Part shown: positions 15,286-24,138 of the stretch, one piece after another | How the letters are laid out: each line of letters starts with the position of its first letter | How positions within the stretch are numbered: the first letter of the stretch is position 1 | Origin: Alistipes shahii WAL 8301 | GTDB taxonomy: Bacteria > Bacteroidota > Bacteroidia > Bacteroidales > Rikenellaceae | Reading direction: 5' to 3' | Assembly: GCF_025145845.1 (NCBI RefSeq) | Contig: NZ_CP102253.1 | Location: forward strand, 1-64,000 | DNA length: 64,000 bases | Notes under the pieces: generated by a model | What the model was told of the DNA's origin: nothing | The model's database searches: none | What the model saw: the letters and a program-made list of their open reading frames with translations, nothing else | Program-made: the position numbers and the translations under genes

Positions 15286-16293
15286 TTACATTTTTTCAAG
15301 CTCCTTGTAGGTCTTTTTGGCGGCCTTCTCGGCTTTCTTGGCGGCCTTGGCCTCCTTTTTAGCGATCTTTTTGGCAGCCTTCTCCTGCTGGCGGACTATC
15401 TTCTGCGCTTCGCGGGCCTCTTTTTTGGCGAGCCGCTCGGCGGCCCTCGCCTCCTTCTTCACCTCCCGGGACTCCTCGCGCACCTCCTTCTTGTATTCGT
15501 GCCTGTCGGGCATCTCGACGATGATTCCGTTCACCTGCTCGTCGACAACGACATACGGTTCAGCGGGTTGCGCGGGCTGCGGCTGCGGAGCCGGTTTGGG
15601 TTTGGGGATCATGGTGCGCTGCTCGACGATGTTGCCCGCACCGTAGCCGATCGTCAGTTCGACACGGCGCAGTTTCGGCAGAACGTTCTTTTTCAGGTAG
15701 CTCCATGCAGCCGGCATCTTCTTGAGCGCCAATTCTTTCTGATCGGACGACTGCTTGCCGTCGATGACGTTCAGCACGGACTGCCGGTCGGGCATCGACG
15801 ACTGTGCGACCAGCGCGCGGCACGTCTCCCAATCCTCGGCGACGGAATTCACCGTCACCTTGTACTTTTTCGAGAAATCGTACTTCCTGTCGACATACGC
15901 CTTGAAATCGCCGGCCCGCTTGGCAGCCAGCGCTTCGTTGAACTTCAGCGGACCATCGGGAGAAGAATAGCCCGTGATCGTCACGGCGCAGACCTGCCGG
16001 AGCGTATCCTTCACGAGGTTGTCCACAAAGGCGTTGAGTCCGTCCAGCTCCTGCGGATTGCCGTTGAGCGCGGCATTGAGCGTCGCCAGATTGATCTGGT
16101 AGCGAATCGAATAGTCGGCGTCGCCGCGGCTTTTGACGATGAACCTGCGAACGATGTAGTCTCCGTCGGCAGTCTCCGACAGCAATACGGTATCGGCCGC
16201 AGGAGCCGGAACCGCACTCTTGGTTTGGGCCGTCGCTCCGGCAGCGGCACACAACGCGAGAGAAAGAGCGAAAGTTGATGCAAATGTTTTCAC
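15286..16293 (-). CDS. OmpA-like periplasmic protein with a Lys/Ala-rich tail
   Basis: A 335-residue exported protein. The only plausible start is GTG 16293, which opens a clear signal peptide (ALSLALCAAAGATAQ). Residues 60-215 resemble Bacteroidota DUF3868/OmpA-like domains; VTITGYSSPDGPLKFNEALA near 105 is the OmpA-family peptidoglycan-binding hallmark. A Pro-rich linker (about 230-245) follows. The last 75 residues are almost entirely Lys, Ala and Glu, in a long helix with repeats of the form KKEAKAAKKAEKAAKK. Such a tail could reach through peptidoglycan. Function as an envelope anchor is an inference. Confidence 0.75.
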   Translation of the reverse strand: MKTFASTFALSLALCAAAGATAQTKSAVPAPAADTVLLSETADGDYIVRRFIVKSRGDADYSIRYQINLATLNAALNGNPQELDGLNAFVDNLVKDTLRQVCAVTITGYSSPDGPLKFNEALAAKRAGDFKAYVDRKYDFSKKYKVTVNSVAEDWETCRALVAQSSMPDRQSVLNVIDGKQSSDQKELALKKMPAAWSYLKKNVLPKLRRVELTIGYGAGNIVEQRTMIPKPKPAPQPQPAQPAEPYVVVDEQVNGIIVEMPDRHEYKKEVREESREVKKEARAAERLAKKEAREAQKIVRQQEKAAKKIAKKEAKAAKKAEKAAKKTYKELEKM

Positions 16294-16355
16294 GCTAAAA
16301 TAGTGTTAGTTAACGCCCTCGTCTCTCGCAAGATTCGTACCACGCTAACGGCACG

Positions 16356-16389
16356 AAAAAACGGAGGTTTCAGCGAAACCTCCGTTTTT
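16356..16389 (-). terminator. Terminator of argS
   Basis: ACGGAGGTTTC pairs with GAAACCTCCGT, flanked by an A-run and a T-run, 17 bp beyond the argS stop. Confidence 0.85.
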
Positions 16390-16406
16390 CATTATCACAG
16401 AATGCG

Positions 16407-18188
16407 TTACATGCGTTCGGGGACGTCGATGCCCAGCAGTTTCATGCCCTCCTTGATGACGCGGGCGACCTGCTGCGCCAGCTGGAGACGCATCGTGCGC
16501 ACCCCGGCGTTCTCCTCCTTGAGGATCGAATGGTCGTGATAATAGCCATTGAACTGCTTGGCCAGCTCGTAGACATAGGCCCCGACGACCGACGGCGCGA
16601 AGTTCTCGCCCGCGGACTTCACCACCGACGGATACTCCGTCAGCGACTTCACCAGGTCGATCTCCTCGCGCAGGTAATCCGCCGTGGCGGCTCCTCCGAA
16701 GTCGATGCCCGCCTCGGCGGCCTTGCGAAGCACCGAGCGGATGCGCGCATGGGTGTACTGGATGAAAGGACCCGTATTGCCGTTGAAGTCGATCGACTCG
16801 CGGGGATCGAACAGCATCGTTTTCTTGGGATCGACCTTTAATATAAAGTACTTGAGCGCACCCAGCCCGACCATCGTCGAAACGGCATTGGCCTCCTCCT
16901 CCGAGCATCCGTCGAGCTTGCCCAGCTCGGCCGACATCTCGCGGGCCGTCGAGACCATGCCTTCGATCAGGTCGTCGGCGTCGACCACCGTACCCTCGCG
17001 CGACTTCATCTTGCCCTCGGGAAGCTCCACCATGCCGTAGGAGAGGTGGGTGATATGATCGCTCCAGTCGGCGTAGCCCAATTTCTTGAGCACCAGTTTC
17101 AGCACCTGGAAGTGGTAGTTCTGCTCGTTGCCTACGACGTAGATCATGTCGTCGAGCCTATTGTCCTCGAAGCGGCGGAAAGCCGTGCCGAGGTCCTGCG
17201 TCATGTAGACCGACGTGCCGTCGCCGCGCAGCAGCAGTTTCTCGTCCAGTCCGTCGGCCGTGAGGTCGATCCACACCGAATTGTCGGGACGGCGGTAGAA
17301 GACACCCTTTTTAAGCCCCTCCTCGACGAGCGACTTGCCCAGCAGGTAGGTCTGCGACTCGTAATAGACCTTGTCGAAATCGACGCCCAACGCCTTGTAG
17401 GTCACGTCGAAGCCCTCGTAAACCCAGCCGTTCATCGTCTCCCAGAGCGAGTACACCTCGGGGTCCCGGGCCTCCCACTTGCGCAGCATCTCCTGCGCCT
17501 GGAGCATGATCGGGGCGTTTTTCTTGGCCTCGTCCTCCGGCTGTCCCTGCGCGACCAGCTCCCTGATCTGCGCCTTGTAGTGTTTATCGAACTCCACGTA
17601 GTACTTGCCCACGAGGTGATCGCCCTTCATCCCCGACGATGCCGGGGTTTCGCCGTTTCCGTAGAGCTTCCACGCCAGCATCGACTTGCAGATGTGGATG
17701 CCGCGGTCGTTCACCAGATTGGCCTTGATGACCGTATGGCCGTTGGCCTTGAGAATCTGCGCCACGGAGTAACCCAGCAGGTTGTTGCGGATATGCCCCA
17801 GATGGAGCGGCTTGTTGGTGTTGGGCGACGAGTACTCGACCATCACGGTACGGCCCGTCGCGGGAGCCTGCCCGAAACGTTCGTCGGCGGCGACCTCGGC
17901 GAAGCGGGCCGCCCAGAACGCACTGTCGAGCGAAAGGTTGAGGAAACCTTTGATCACGTTGAACGACGCGATCTCGGGGACGTTGGCCGCCATGTATTCG
18001 CCGATTTCGGTCGCGGTGGCTTCGGGCGACTTGCGGCTTCGCCGGAGCAGCGGAAAGGTTACGAGGGTATAGTCGCCCTCGAACTCCCTGCGGGTCTTCT
18101 GAATCTGCAACTGCTCGTCGCCAAGCTCACCGTAAAGCGCCTCCACCGACCGGCGGACCGCATCCGAAATAAAGGTTTCGATATTCAT
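16407..18188 (-). CDS. argS: Arginyl-tRNA synthetase
   Basis: A 593-residue class I aminoacyl-tRNA synthetase that charges tRNA-Arg. The ATG at 18188 (MNIETFISDAV) was chosen; the TTG two codons earlier is less likely. The catalytic domain begins with SSPNTNKPLHLGHIRN near residue 120 (HLGH as the HIGH motif) and has KMKSREGTVV near 400 (the KMSKS equivalent). An N-terminal Arg-tRNA recognition domain (1-85) and a C-terminal DALR anticodon domain (from about 470) frame it. Promoter and terminator are both visible, so it is monocistronic. Confidence 0.97.
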   Translation of the reverse strand: MNIETFISDAVRRSVEALYGELGDEQLQIQKTRREFEGDYTLVTFPLLRRSRKSPEATATEIGEYMAANVPEIASFNVIKGFLNLSLDSAFWAARFAEVAADERFGQAPATGRTVMVEYSSPNTNKPLHLGHIRNNLLGYSVAQILKANGHTVIKANLVNDRGIHICKSMLAWKLYGNGETPASSGMKGDHLVGKYYVEFDKHYKAQIRELVAQGQPEDEAKKNAPIMLQAQEMLRKWEARDPEVYSLWETMNGWVYEGFDVTYKALGVDFDKVYYESQTYLLGKSLVEEGLKKGVFYRRPDNSVWIDLTADGLDEKLLLRGDGTSVYMTQDLGTAFRRFEDNRLDDMIYVVGNEQNYHFQVLKLVLKKLGYADWSDHITHLSYGMVELPEGKMKSREGTVVDADDLIEGMVSTAREMSAELGKLDGCSEEEANAVSTMVGLGALKYFILKVDPKKTMLFDPRESIDFNGNTGPFIQYTHARIRSVLRKAAEAGIDFGGAATADYLREEIDLVKSLTEYPSVVKSAGENFAPSVVGAYVYELAKQFNGYYHDHSILKEENAGVRTMRLQLAQQVARVIKEGMKLLGIDVPERM

Positions 18189-18207
18189 ATCCAATAGATT
18201 TTGCCTG

Positions 18208-18237
18208 CAAATTTAGCGTTTTTCAGCGAATAAGCAA
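18208..18237 (-). promoter_or_regulatory. Promoter of argS
   Basis: Minus-strand TTG (18235-18237), 19-bp spacer and TAAATTTG (18208-18215), 20 bp before the ATG. Confidence 0.65.
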
Positions 18238-18256
18238 TTCCCTCGGGACCATATTC

Positions 18257-18287
18257 TTTGGTTTTAGCCCGACATCCATTATCTTTG
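18257..18287 (+). promoter_or_regulatory. Promoter of the CNNM/CorC gene
   Basis: TTTG (18257-18260), 19-bp spacer and TATCTTTG (18280-18287), 24 bp before the ATG at 18312. It is divergent from the argS promoter. Confidence 0.75.
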
Positions 18288-18311
18288 CGACACAAACCGA
18301 CAAGACATTCC

Positions 18312-19583
18312 ATGGAAATTCTCGTCATTCTGCTGCTGATCCTGCTCAACGGGCTGTTCGCCATGTCGGAGATCGCGCTCATATCGGCCCGCCGCTCGAA
18401 TCTGGAGATGCAGGCCCGGCAAGGCAGCGCAGGCGCCCGCCAGGCCCTGAAACTGGCCAAAGACCCCGACCGGTTCCTCTCGACCGTACAGATCGGCATC
18501 ACCCTGATCGGCATTCTCACGGGTATTTACTCCGGCGACACGCTGGCGGCGAAATTCGGCGGAGAGCTGGCCCGGCTGGGCATTCCGCTGCGCACGGCGA
18601 CCGTCACGGCGCAGGTCACGATCGTCATCGCGGTCACCTACCTCACGATCATATTCGGCGAACTGGTCCCCAAACGCATCGGCATGAACGCCGCCGAGCG
18701 GGCCGCAAAAATCGTCGCGCGGCCGATGCGGCTGCTTTCGGTCGCGGCGTCGCCCTTCGTGTGGCTGCTCTCCAGAAGCACGGCGGGCGTCGCCCGCCTG
18801 CTGGGCCTGCAACGGGCCGAGAGCAAGGTCACCGAGGCGGAAATCCGTTCGATCATCCAGGAAGGCGCCGAGGACGGCGAGGTGCAGGCGGTCGAACAGC
18901 AGATCATGGGCCGCGTCTTCTCGCTGGGCGACCGCACCGTGGAGTCGATCATGACCCACCGCAGCGAACTGGCATGGATCGACGCGGCGGCGTCCGCGGC
19001 GCAGATCCGCGAGACGGTGGCCCGAGCGCCCCACAACCGCTACCCCGTCGGCGAGGGAAGTCTCGACAAACTGCTGGGCGTGGTCTGCCTCAAAGACCTC
19101 TTCCTGCATCTGGGCGACGAGGGATTCGACCTGCGCAGGCTGGTCGCTCCGGCGAAATTCTTCCACGAAGGGTTCGAGGTCTACAACGCCCTCGAACAGT
19201 TGCGCACGGAGCAGCTGGGCTACGGCATCATCTGCGACGAATTCGGCGTGACGCGCGGCATCATCACCCTGCGCGACATTTTCGAAGCCCTGGTCGGCGA
19301 ACTGCCCGACCCGCGCGAGGAGCCGGACATCGTCCGGCGCGAGGACGGCAGCTGTCTGGTCGACGGGCAATGCCCTTTCTACGACTTTCTCGACTGGTTC
19401 GGTCTGGAAAACGCCCTGCCCTGCAACGCCTACAACACCGTCAGCGGCCTGATCCTCGACCAACTGGCCCACATTCCCGCCACGGGCGAGAAACTGGAAT
19501 GGAACGGCTTCACGTTCGAAATCGTGGACATGGACGGCGCGCGCATCGACAAAATCCTCGTCAGCCAGAAACAACAGCCATGA
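18312..19583 (+). CDS. CNNM/CorC-type hemolysin-family transporter
   Basis: A 423-residue membrane protein of the CorB/CorC (TlyC, DUF21) family, linked to Mg2+ or Co2+ efflux. The start was moved to ATG 18312 because it opens directly into the first transmembrane helix (EILVILLLILLNGLFAMSEIA). The DUF21 domain (about 1-190) has three or four helices and the conserved FGELVPKRIG near 118. A CBS pair (about 205-330) and a C-terminal CorC_HlyC domain (about 340-420) follow. The stop codon overlaps the dusB start by 4 bp, so the two are co-translated. Confidence 0.9.
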   Translation: MEILVILLLILLNGLFAMSEIALISARRSNLEMQARQGSAGARQALKLAKDPDRFLSTVQIGITLIGILTGIYSGDTLAAKFGGELARLGIPLRTATVTAQVTIVIAVTYLTIIFGELVPKRIGMNAAERAAKIVARPMRLLSVAASPFVWLLSRSTAGVARLLGLQRAESKVTEAEIRSIIQEGAEDGEVQAVEQQIMGRVFSLGDRTVESIMTHRSELAWIDAAASAAQIRETVARAPHNRYPVGEGSLDKLLGVVCLKDLFLHLGDEGFDLRRLVAPAKFFHEGFEVYNALEQLRTEQLGYGIICDEFGVTRGIITLRDIFEALVGELPDPREEPDIVRREDGSCLVDGQCPFYDFLDWFGLENALPCNAYNTVSGLILDQLAHIPATGEKLEWNGFTFEIVDMDGARIDKILVSQKQQP

Positions 19584-20602
19584 AAATCGCAAATATAGAA
19601 CTGGGCGAACGCGCCCTGCTGCTCGCTCCGATGGAGGACGTGACCGACCCGTCGTTCCGCTACATGTGCAAACGCTTCGGCGCCGACATGGTCTACACCG
19701 AGTTCATCTCGTCGGACGGGCTGATCCGCGACGCGGCGAAATCGCTCAAGAAACTCGAAATCGACGACGCGGAACGCCCCGTGGGCATTCAGATATACGG
19801 CCACCTGATCGACCCGATGGTCGAGGCGGCGCGCATGGCCGAGGCGGCCGGTCCCGACGTGATCGACATCAATTTCGGCTGCCCGGTGAAGAAGATCGCC
19901 GGCCGCGGAGCCGGGTCGGGGATGATGCGCGACGTGCCGCTGATGGTCGAGATGACGCGCCGGATCGTCGCGGCGGTGAAGAAGCCCGTGACGGTGAAAA
20001 CCCGCCTCGGATGGGACGAGGAGTCGAAAAACATCGAAGAGATAGCCCTGCGGTTGCAGGATGTCGGCATTGCGGCCCTCACCATTCACGGGCGCACGCG
20101 GGCGCAGATGTACCGCGGCGAGGCCGACTGGACGCTGATCGGCAAGGTGAAGAACAACCCGCAGATACGCATTCCGATCATCGGCAACGGCGACGTCGAT
20201 TCAGGTCCGAAAGCCCGCGAGATGTTCGACCGCTACGGCGTGGACGGCGTGATGATCGGCCGGGCGACCTACGGCCGGCCGTGGATATTCCGCGAAGTGA
20301 AGCACTACCTCTCGACGGGCGAAGCGCTGCCGCAGCCGTCGGTCGCGGAACGCGTGGCCATCGCGAAGGAACATTTACAGAAATCGCTCGAAATCAAGGG
20401 TGACCATGTCGGAATCCTCGAAATGCGGCGTCACATGACCAACTATTTCAAGGGGCTGCCCGACTTCAAGTCCACACGGCTGAAACTCGTGACATCGCTC
20501 GACACCGCCGAGCTGTTCGCCACGCTCGACGAGATCGCCTGCCGCTGGGGCGGCTACGATTTGAGCGAAGCGGTTCCGGCACCGCTGTCGCACAACCTGT
20601 GA
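19580..20602 (+). CDS. dusB: tRNA-dihydrouridine synthase (DusB type)
   Basis: A 340-residue FMN enzyme that reduces uridines to dihydrouridine in tRNA. Visible motifs are LAPMEDVTDPSFR at 16, the catalytic-Cys strand DINFGCPVKKIAGRGAGS near 95, TVKTRLGWDEE for FMN binding and TIHGRTRAQMYRG near 170. The C-terminal helical tRNA-binding domain starts near 250. Within the Dus family the Bacteroidota single enzyme is DusB-like. It overlaps the CNNM gene (ATGA) and is closed by a strong terminator that begins in its stop codon. Confidence 0.94.
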   Translation: MKIANIELGERALLLAPMEDVTDPSFRYMCKRFGADMVYTEFISSDGLIRDAAKSLKKLEIDDAERPVGIQIYGHLIDPMVEAARMAEAAGPDVIDINFGCPVKKIAGRGAGSGMMRDVPLMVEMTRRIVAAVKKPVTVKTRLGWDEESKNIEEIALRLQDVGIAALTIHGRTRAQMYRGEADWTLIGKVKNNPQIRIPIIGNGDVDSGPKAREMFDRYGVDGVMIGRATYGRPWIFREVKHYLSTGEALPQPSVAERVAIAKEHLQKSLEIKGDHVGILEMRRHMTNYFKGLPDFKSTRLKLVTSLDTAELFATLDEIACRWGGYDLSEAVPAPLSHNL

Positions 20603-20638
20603 AAAAGCGGGGCCGCAATGTGTGCGGCCCCGCTTTTT
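20602..20638 (+). terminator. Terminator of the CNNM-dusB unit
   Basis: GCGGGGCCGCA and TGCGGCCCCGC pair with a 5-base loop, flanked by AAAAA and TTTTT. Confidence 0.9.
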
Positions 20639-20658
20639 CATCGGAATCATACCGGTCC

Positions 20659-20787
20659 CTACTCGACCGTAATGCTGTTGAGCAGGCCGGTGCGGTTCCC
20701 GTAGCCGTCCACCTCGAAGGCGTAGATTCGGCCGAAAGCCGGGCGTTTGAAGAATAGCATAAAATAATGCACGATTTCGATTGGCAT
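20659..20787 (-). CDS. Possible 42-residue gene or C-terminal remnant
   Basis: A 42-codon minus-strand frame starts at ATG 20787, 2 bp after a TATATTTG -7 box (20789-20796). Its second half, GRIYAFEVDGYGNRTGLLN, looks like the end of a beta-sandwich domain such as the terminal Fn3-like strands of Bacteroidota surface proteins. This could be a small gene or the tail of a deleted larger one. No other evidence of translation is visible. It lies beside other gene debris (20977-21202), which favours a remnant. Confidence 0.3.
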   Translation of the reverse strand: MPIEIVHYFMLFFKRPAFGRIYAFEVDGYGNRTGLLNSITVE

Positions 20788-20928
20788 ACAAATATAAATA
20801 CATCAGCCGTTCCGGGGCACCAATATTTGACCAATCGACGACAATTTTTCGCCAACCGGACCCCTGCGGGGCATTTTGACTAAATCTTGCTTTTTTCTGA
20901 TCAAAATATGGCAGGTAAAAAATTTTAA

Positions 20929-20951
20929 TTTACGAAATTTGTATTCGTAAA
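20929..20951. promoter_or_regulatory. Inverted repeat before the degraded gene
   Basis: TTTACGA (20929-20935) and TCGTAAA (20945-20951) form a perfect 7-bp inverted repeat 25 bp upstream of the ATG of the pseudogene at 20977. It may be the operator left from the lost gene. Confidence 0.35.
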
Positions 20952-20976
20952 TCAGGATTTTAAAACCAACCCAACC

Positions 20977-21202
20977 ATGAAAGCTCCCGTAAACGCCATG
21001 TCGCTGCGCCGGATCGCGAACCTGATGGTATATCTATTTGAGCGCCGACGACGGCAATACGGGCAACCATCAGATATACGTGCTCGAAAATCCGGAGCAG
21101 GCCCCCGCAAAGGTCGAAGCGATGGCCAAAGCGTATGAAGCCTGGGCAAAGCGCTGCATGGTAGAGCCTTACCCCGGACAGTTCAAGAAGAAGAGACAGT
21201 AA
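20977..21202 (+). pseudogene. Fused debris of a GH43-like enzyme and an arylsulfatase
   Basis: The ATG at 20977 opens only a short out-of-frame stretch. From 21026 another frame, lacking a start, encodes WYIYLSADDGNTGNHQIYVL, which resembles the active-site-blade strand of GH43-type beta-propeller glycosidases. It runs straight into AMAKAYEAWAKRCMVEPYPG, which resembles the C-terminus of gut arylsulfatases, and stops at 21200. Both pieces are far too short to function. This looks like a deletion that joined two genes of a lost polysaccharide-utilisation cluster. The family matches are from memory of motifs and were not searched. Confidence 0.55.
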
Positions 21203-21233
21203 ACACTATATTCAATCCTTTTATCAATCAGTA

Positions 21234-23054
21234 ATGAAAAAAACAATTCTGACAACCGTGGCAGCGCTGAGCATGCTGTGCACCTTTGCCCAGTGGAAAC
21301 CCGTGGGCGACAAAATCAAGACGCCATGGGCCGAAAAGGTCGACCCGGCCAACGTGCTTCCCGAATACCCGCGTCCGCAGATGGTACGCTCGCAGTGGGT
21401 GAATCTCAACGGCCTGTGGGACTATGCCATCAAACCCGTCGGCGCCATGGAACCGAAAACGATGGACGGAAAGATCCTCGTCCCCTTCGCTGTCGAATCC
21501 TCGCTGTCGGGCGTGCAGAAGGGCCTCACCGAGAAGGATGAACTCTGGTACCGCCGCACGTTCAGCGTGCCCGCCGCCTGGAAAGGCAGCAACGTGCTGC
21601 TGAACTTCGGCGCGGTGGACTGGAAAGCCGACGTATTCGTGAACGACATCCTTGCAGGCTCGCACACGGGCGGCTTCACGCCCTTTTCGCTCGACATCAC
21701 CCCCTATCTCAAGGCCAAAGGCGGGCAGAAGCTGGTCGTACGCGTGTTCGACGGCACGGACAAGGGATACCAGCCCCGCGGAAAGCAGGTGCTGAACCCC
21801 AACGGCATCTGGTACACGCCGGTCAGCGGCATCTGGCAGACCGTGTGGATCGAACCGGTGGCGAAGAGCCACATCTCGGGCATCAAGGCCATTCCCAACC
21901 TGGACCAGAAGAACATCGCCGTAACCGTGGCGGCCGAAAACTGCACGACGGGCGATCTGGTGGAGGTGAAGATCCTCGACAAGGGCAAGCTCGTGGCTTC
22001 GGCGACGGGACTTCCCGGAAACCCGCTGCGTCTGGGCATCGCCGAGCCGAAACTCTGGAGCCCCGACTCGCCGTTCCTCTACGACATGGAAGTGTCGCTC
22101 AGGCAGGGCGGGAAAACCGTCGACAAGGTCGATTCGTACACCGCCATGCGCAAGATCGGAACCAAGCGCGACAAGGGCGGCATCCTCCGCATGACGCTCA
22201 ACGACAAACCGCTCTTCCACTTCGGTCCGCTCGACCAGGGTTGGTGGCCCGACGGACTTTTCACCGCACCGACCGACGAAGCGCTGCTGTTCGACATTCT
22301 GAAGACCAAGGAGCTGGGTTACAACATGATCCGCAAGCACGTGAAGGTCGAGCCGGCGCGCTGGTACTACCACTGCGACCGCGAAGGCATTCTCGTATGG
22401 CAGGACATGCCCTCGGGAGACATGGGCAACAAGTGGGAAATGTACACCTACAACGGCGGTACGGACAAGAACCGCACGCAGAAGTCGAAGGACAACTTCA
22501 GCAAGGAGTGGAAAGAGATCATGGATTTCTGCATGTCTTCCCCGAGCGTCGTGGCATGGGTTCCCTTCAACGAGGCATGGGGCCAGTTCGACACCGAGCG
22601 CATCGTGAACTGGACCATGGAGTACGATCCTTCGCGTCTGGTCAACCCCGCCAGCGGCGGCAACCACCGTCCCTGCGGCCACATGCTCGACCTGCACAAC
22701 TACCCGGGTCCCGCCATGAAACTCTTCGATCCGCAGCGCGTGAACGTGCTGGGCGAATACGGCGGCATCGGGCTGCCCATGGAGGGACACCTCTGGTGGA
22801 ACAAGCGCAACTGGGGCTACGTGCAGTTCAAGACCCCGGAGGAGGTGACGGCAGAGTATGAGAAATACGCCAAAAGCCTGATCAAATACGTGCGTCTGGG
22901 CTTCTCGGGCGCCGTCTACACCCAGACCACCGACGTGGAGGGCGAAGTGAACGGTCTGTTCACCTACGACCGCAAGGTGATGAAGGTGCTTCCCGAACGG
23001 TTCAAGGCCGCCAACAAAGCGGTCATCGAATCCATGCCGCTGGACATGGAGTAA
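21234..23054 (+). CDS. Secreted glycoside hydrolase family 2 enzyme
   Basis: A 606-residue GH2 protein with a signal peptide (MKKTILTTVAALSMLCTFAQ), so periplasmic or surface-exposed. It has the sugar-binding jelly-roll domain (about 35-215; LNGLWDYAIKP, WYRRTF, GGFTPFSLDIT), an immunoglobulin-like domain (about 220-310) and the TIM barrel. The acid/base Glu is in WVPFNEAWGQ near 447 and the nucleophile Glu in VLGEYGGIG near 505. It is shorter than classical LacZ and lacks the later domains, as in many gut beta-galactosidase, beta-glucuronidase or arabinosidase types; the substrate is not determinable. It follows CAZyme debris, suggesting it is the survivor of a larger locus. Confidence 0.9.
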   Translation: MKKTILTTVAALSMLCTFAQWKPVGDKIKTPWAEKVDPANVLPEYPRPQMVRSQWVNLNGLWDYAIKPVGAMEPKTMDGKILVPFAVESSLSGVQKGLTEKDELWYRRTFSVPAAWKGSNVLLNFGAVDWKADVFVNDILAGSHTGGFTPFSLDITPYLKAKGGQKLVVRVFDGTDKGYQPRGKQVLNPNGIWYTPVSGIWQTVWIEPVAKSHISGIKAIPNLDQKNIAVTVAAENCTTGDLVEVKILDKGKLVASATGLPGNPLRLGIAEPKLWSPDSPFLYDMEVSLRQGGKTVDKVDSYTAMRKIGTKRDKGGILRMTLNDKPLFHFGPLDQGWWPDGLFTAPTDEALLFDILKTKELGYNMIRKHVKVEPARWYYHCDREGILVWQDMPSGDMGNKWEMYTYNGGTDKNRTQKSKDNFSKEWKEIMDFCMSSPSVVAWVPFNEAWGQFDTERIVNWTMEYDPSRLVNPASGGNHRPCGHMLDLHNYPGPAMKLFDPQRVNVLGEYGGIGLPMEGHLWWNKRNWGYVQFKTPEEVTAEYEKYAKSLIKYVRLGFSGAVYTQTTDVEGEVNGLFTYDRKVMKVLPERFKAANKAVIESMPLDME

Positions 23055-23101
23055 ACGCTCCGGATTCCTGCAAAAACAACCTCTGCGTACACTTAATAAC
23101 G

Positions 23102-23141
23102 AAAAAGGGAACGGGCGTGAAATTCACGCCCGTTCCCTTTT
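23102..23141. terminator. Bidirectional terminator between GH2 and mgsA
   Basis: AAAGGGAACGGGCGTGAA pairs perfectly with TTCACGCCCGTTCCCTTT. A- and T-runs flank it, and it lies between convergent genes. Confidence 0.9.
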
Positions 23142-23152
23142 CAATCCATCGC

Positions 23153-23641
23153 CTATTTCAGCACTCGCTCGACATAGGCCTTGTAATCCTTCACGACGGG
23201 TTCGTAGCCGTCGTCCTCGTACAGCGGCGAGGAGATCAGGAAATCGGCCGACGAACGGTTGATGGCCGTCGGGACGTTGTAAAGCGTCGCCAGACGCAGC
23301 AGCGCCTTCACGTCGACGTCGTGCGGCTGGGCCGACATCGGGTCCCAGAAGAAAATCAGCGCATTGATCTTTCCGTCGGCGATGAGCGACCCCAGCTGCT
23401 GGTCGCCGCCCAGCGGACCCGACTTGAGCAGCGTGATTTTCAGCTCGGGTTTCTCCTCCGCTTCGTCCTCGTGCTCCTCCCGGTGGTCGCGCAGGGTCTT
23501 TTCGACCATCTTGCCGGTCGTACCCGTACATACCAAATGGTGGCGGCTCAACTTGCGGCTGTTCCAGTCGACCCACTCCGCCAGGTCGCGTTTCATGTTG
23601 TCGTGGGCAACCAGTGCCAGCACTTTCGTTTTCCTCTCCAT
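23153..23641 (-). CDS. mgsA: Methylglyoxal synthase
   Basis: A 162-residue cytosolic enzyme that converts dihydroxyacetone phosphate to methylglyoxal and phosphate, a glycolytic bypass under phosphate limitation. Family residues are visible: VALVAHDNMKRDL at 9, CTGTTGKMVEKTL near 38 for phosphate binding, LKSGPLGGDQQLG near 71 with the catalytic Asp, and FFWDPMSAQPHDVDVKALLR near 97. A Glu-rich insertion (REEHEDEAEEKPE, about 52-64) is an odd lineage feature. It is convergent with the GH2 gene. Confidence 0.96.
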   Translation of the reverse strand: MERKTKVLALVAHDNMKRDLAEWVDWNSRKLSRHHLVCTGTTGKMVEKTLRDHREEHEDEAEEKPELKITLLKSGPLGGDQQLGSLIADGKINALIFFWDPMSAQPHDVDVKALLRLATLYNVPTAINRSSADFLISSPLYEDDGYEPVVKDYKAYVERVLK

Positions 23642-23714
23642 AACGACAGGTCTTTATGAAAGCCGCAGCGGCTTTCGGTTCGTCACGTCCCGGCCCGTGC
23701 CGGGATATTTTTCG

Positions 23715-24119
23715 CTATTCGTTCTCGGCCGGAAGTTTGAACTCCGTGAATCCCGCCCCGACCAGCGTGTTGTACCACGCGAAACACTTCTTGATGTCCG
23801 AAACATGCACCCGGTCGCGGTCGTACTCGGGAAGCACCTCGGCAAACGCGGCTTTCAGCTTCTCGGGCGACTCCTTGGGGCTGATCGCCTCCTTGCCGCC
23901 CGTGTGGGCGTAGATCCGGGTGAAAACGTCGGCCAGCGCAATGTCCTCGCCTTCGGTGAACATCGAAATCTCCGAAAGGGCGCTCACCTTGGCATTCGCC
24001 GAGGCATTCATGCGCCGTCCGTCGAGCAGCGACTCGACGATCACGCCGCGCACGGACTGCGCCACGAATTTATAAAGTCCGGGCTGGCCCGAAATGGCCA
24101 GAATCTCTTTCAGTTCCAT
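23715..24119 (-). CDS. DUF5606-family protein
   Basis: A 134-residue cytosolic protein of a family found in Bacteroidota. The ATG at 24119 is chosen because MELKEILAISGQPGLYKFVAQ is the conserved N-terminus; the frame extends upstream without support. The N-terminal part (1-60) should form a small beta-barrel and the rest is helical. No catalytic motif is evident. It lies 73 bp upstream of mgsA on the same strand, so a two-gene unit is possible. Confidence 0.8.
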   Translation of the reverse strand: MELKEILAISGQPGLYKFVAQSVRGVIVESLLDGRRMNASANAKVSALSEISMFTEGEDIALADVFTRIYAHTGGKEAISPKESPEKLKAAFAEVLPEYDRDRVHVSDIKKCFAWYNTLVGAGFTEFKLPAENE

Positions 24120-24138
24120 AAAATTGCTATTTCGTTGT

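Noticed and set aside
14025..16293. A cryptic zinc permease between znuC and the OmpA-like gene
   Set aside because: The two frames there are a short helical protein and an OmpA-like protein; neither has the many membrane helices a permease needs.
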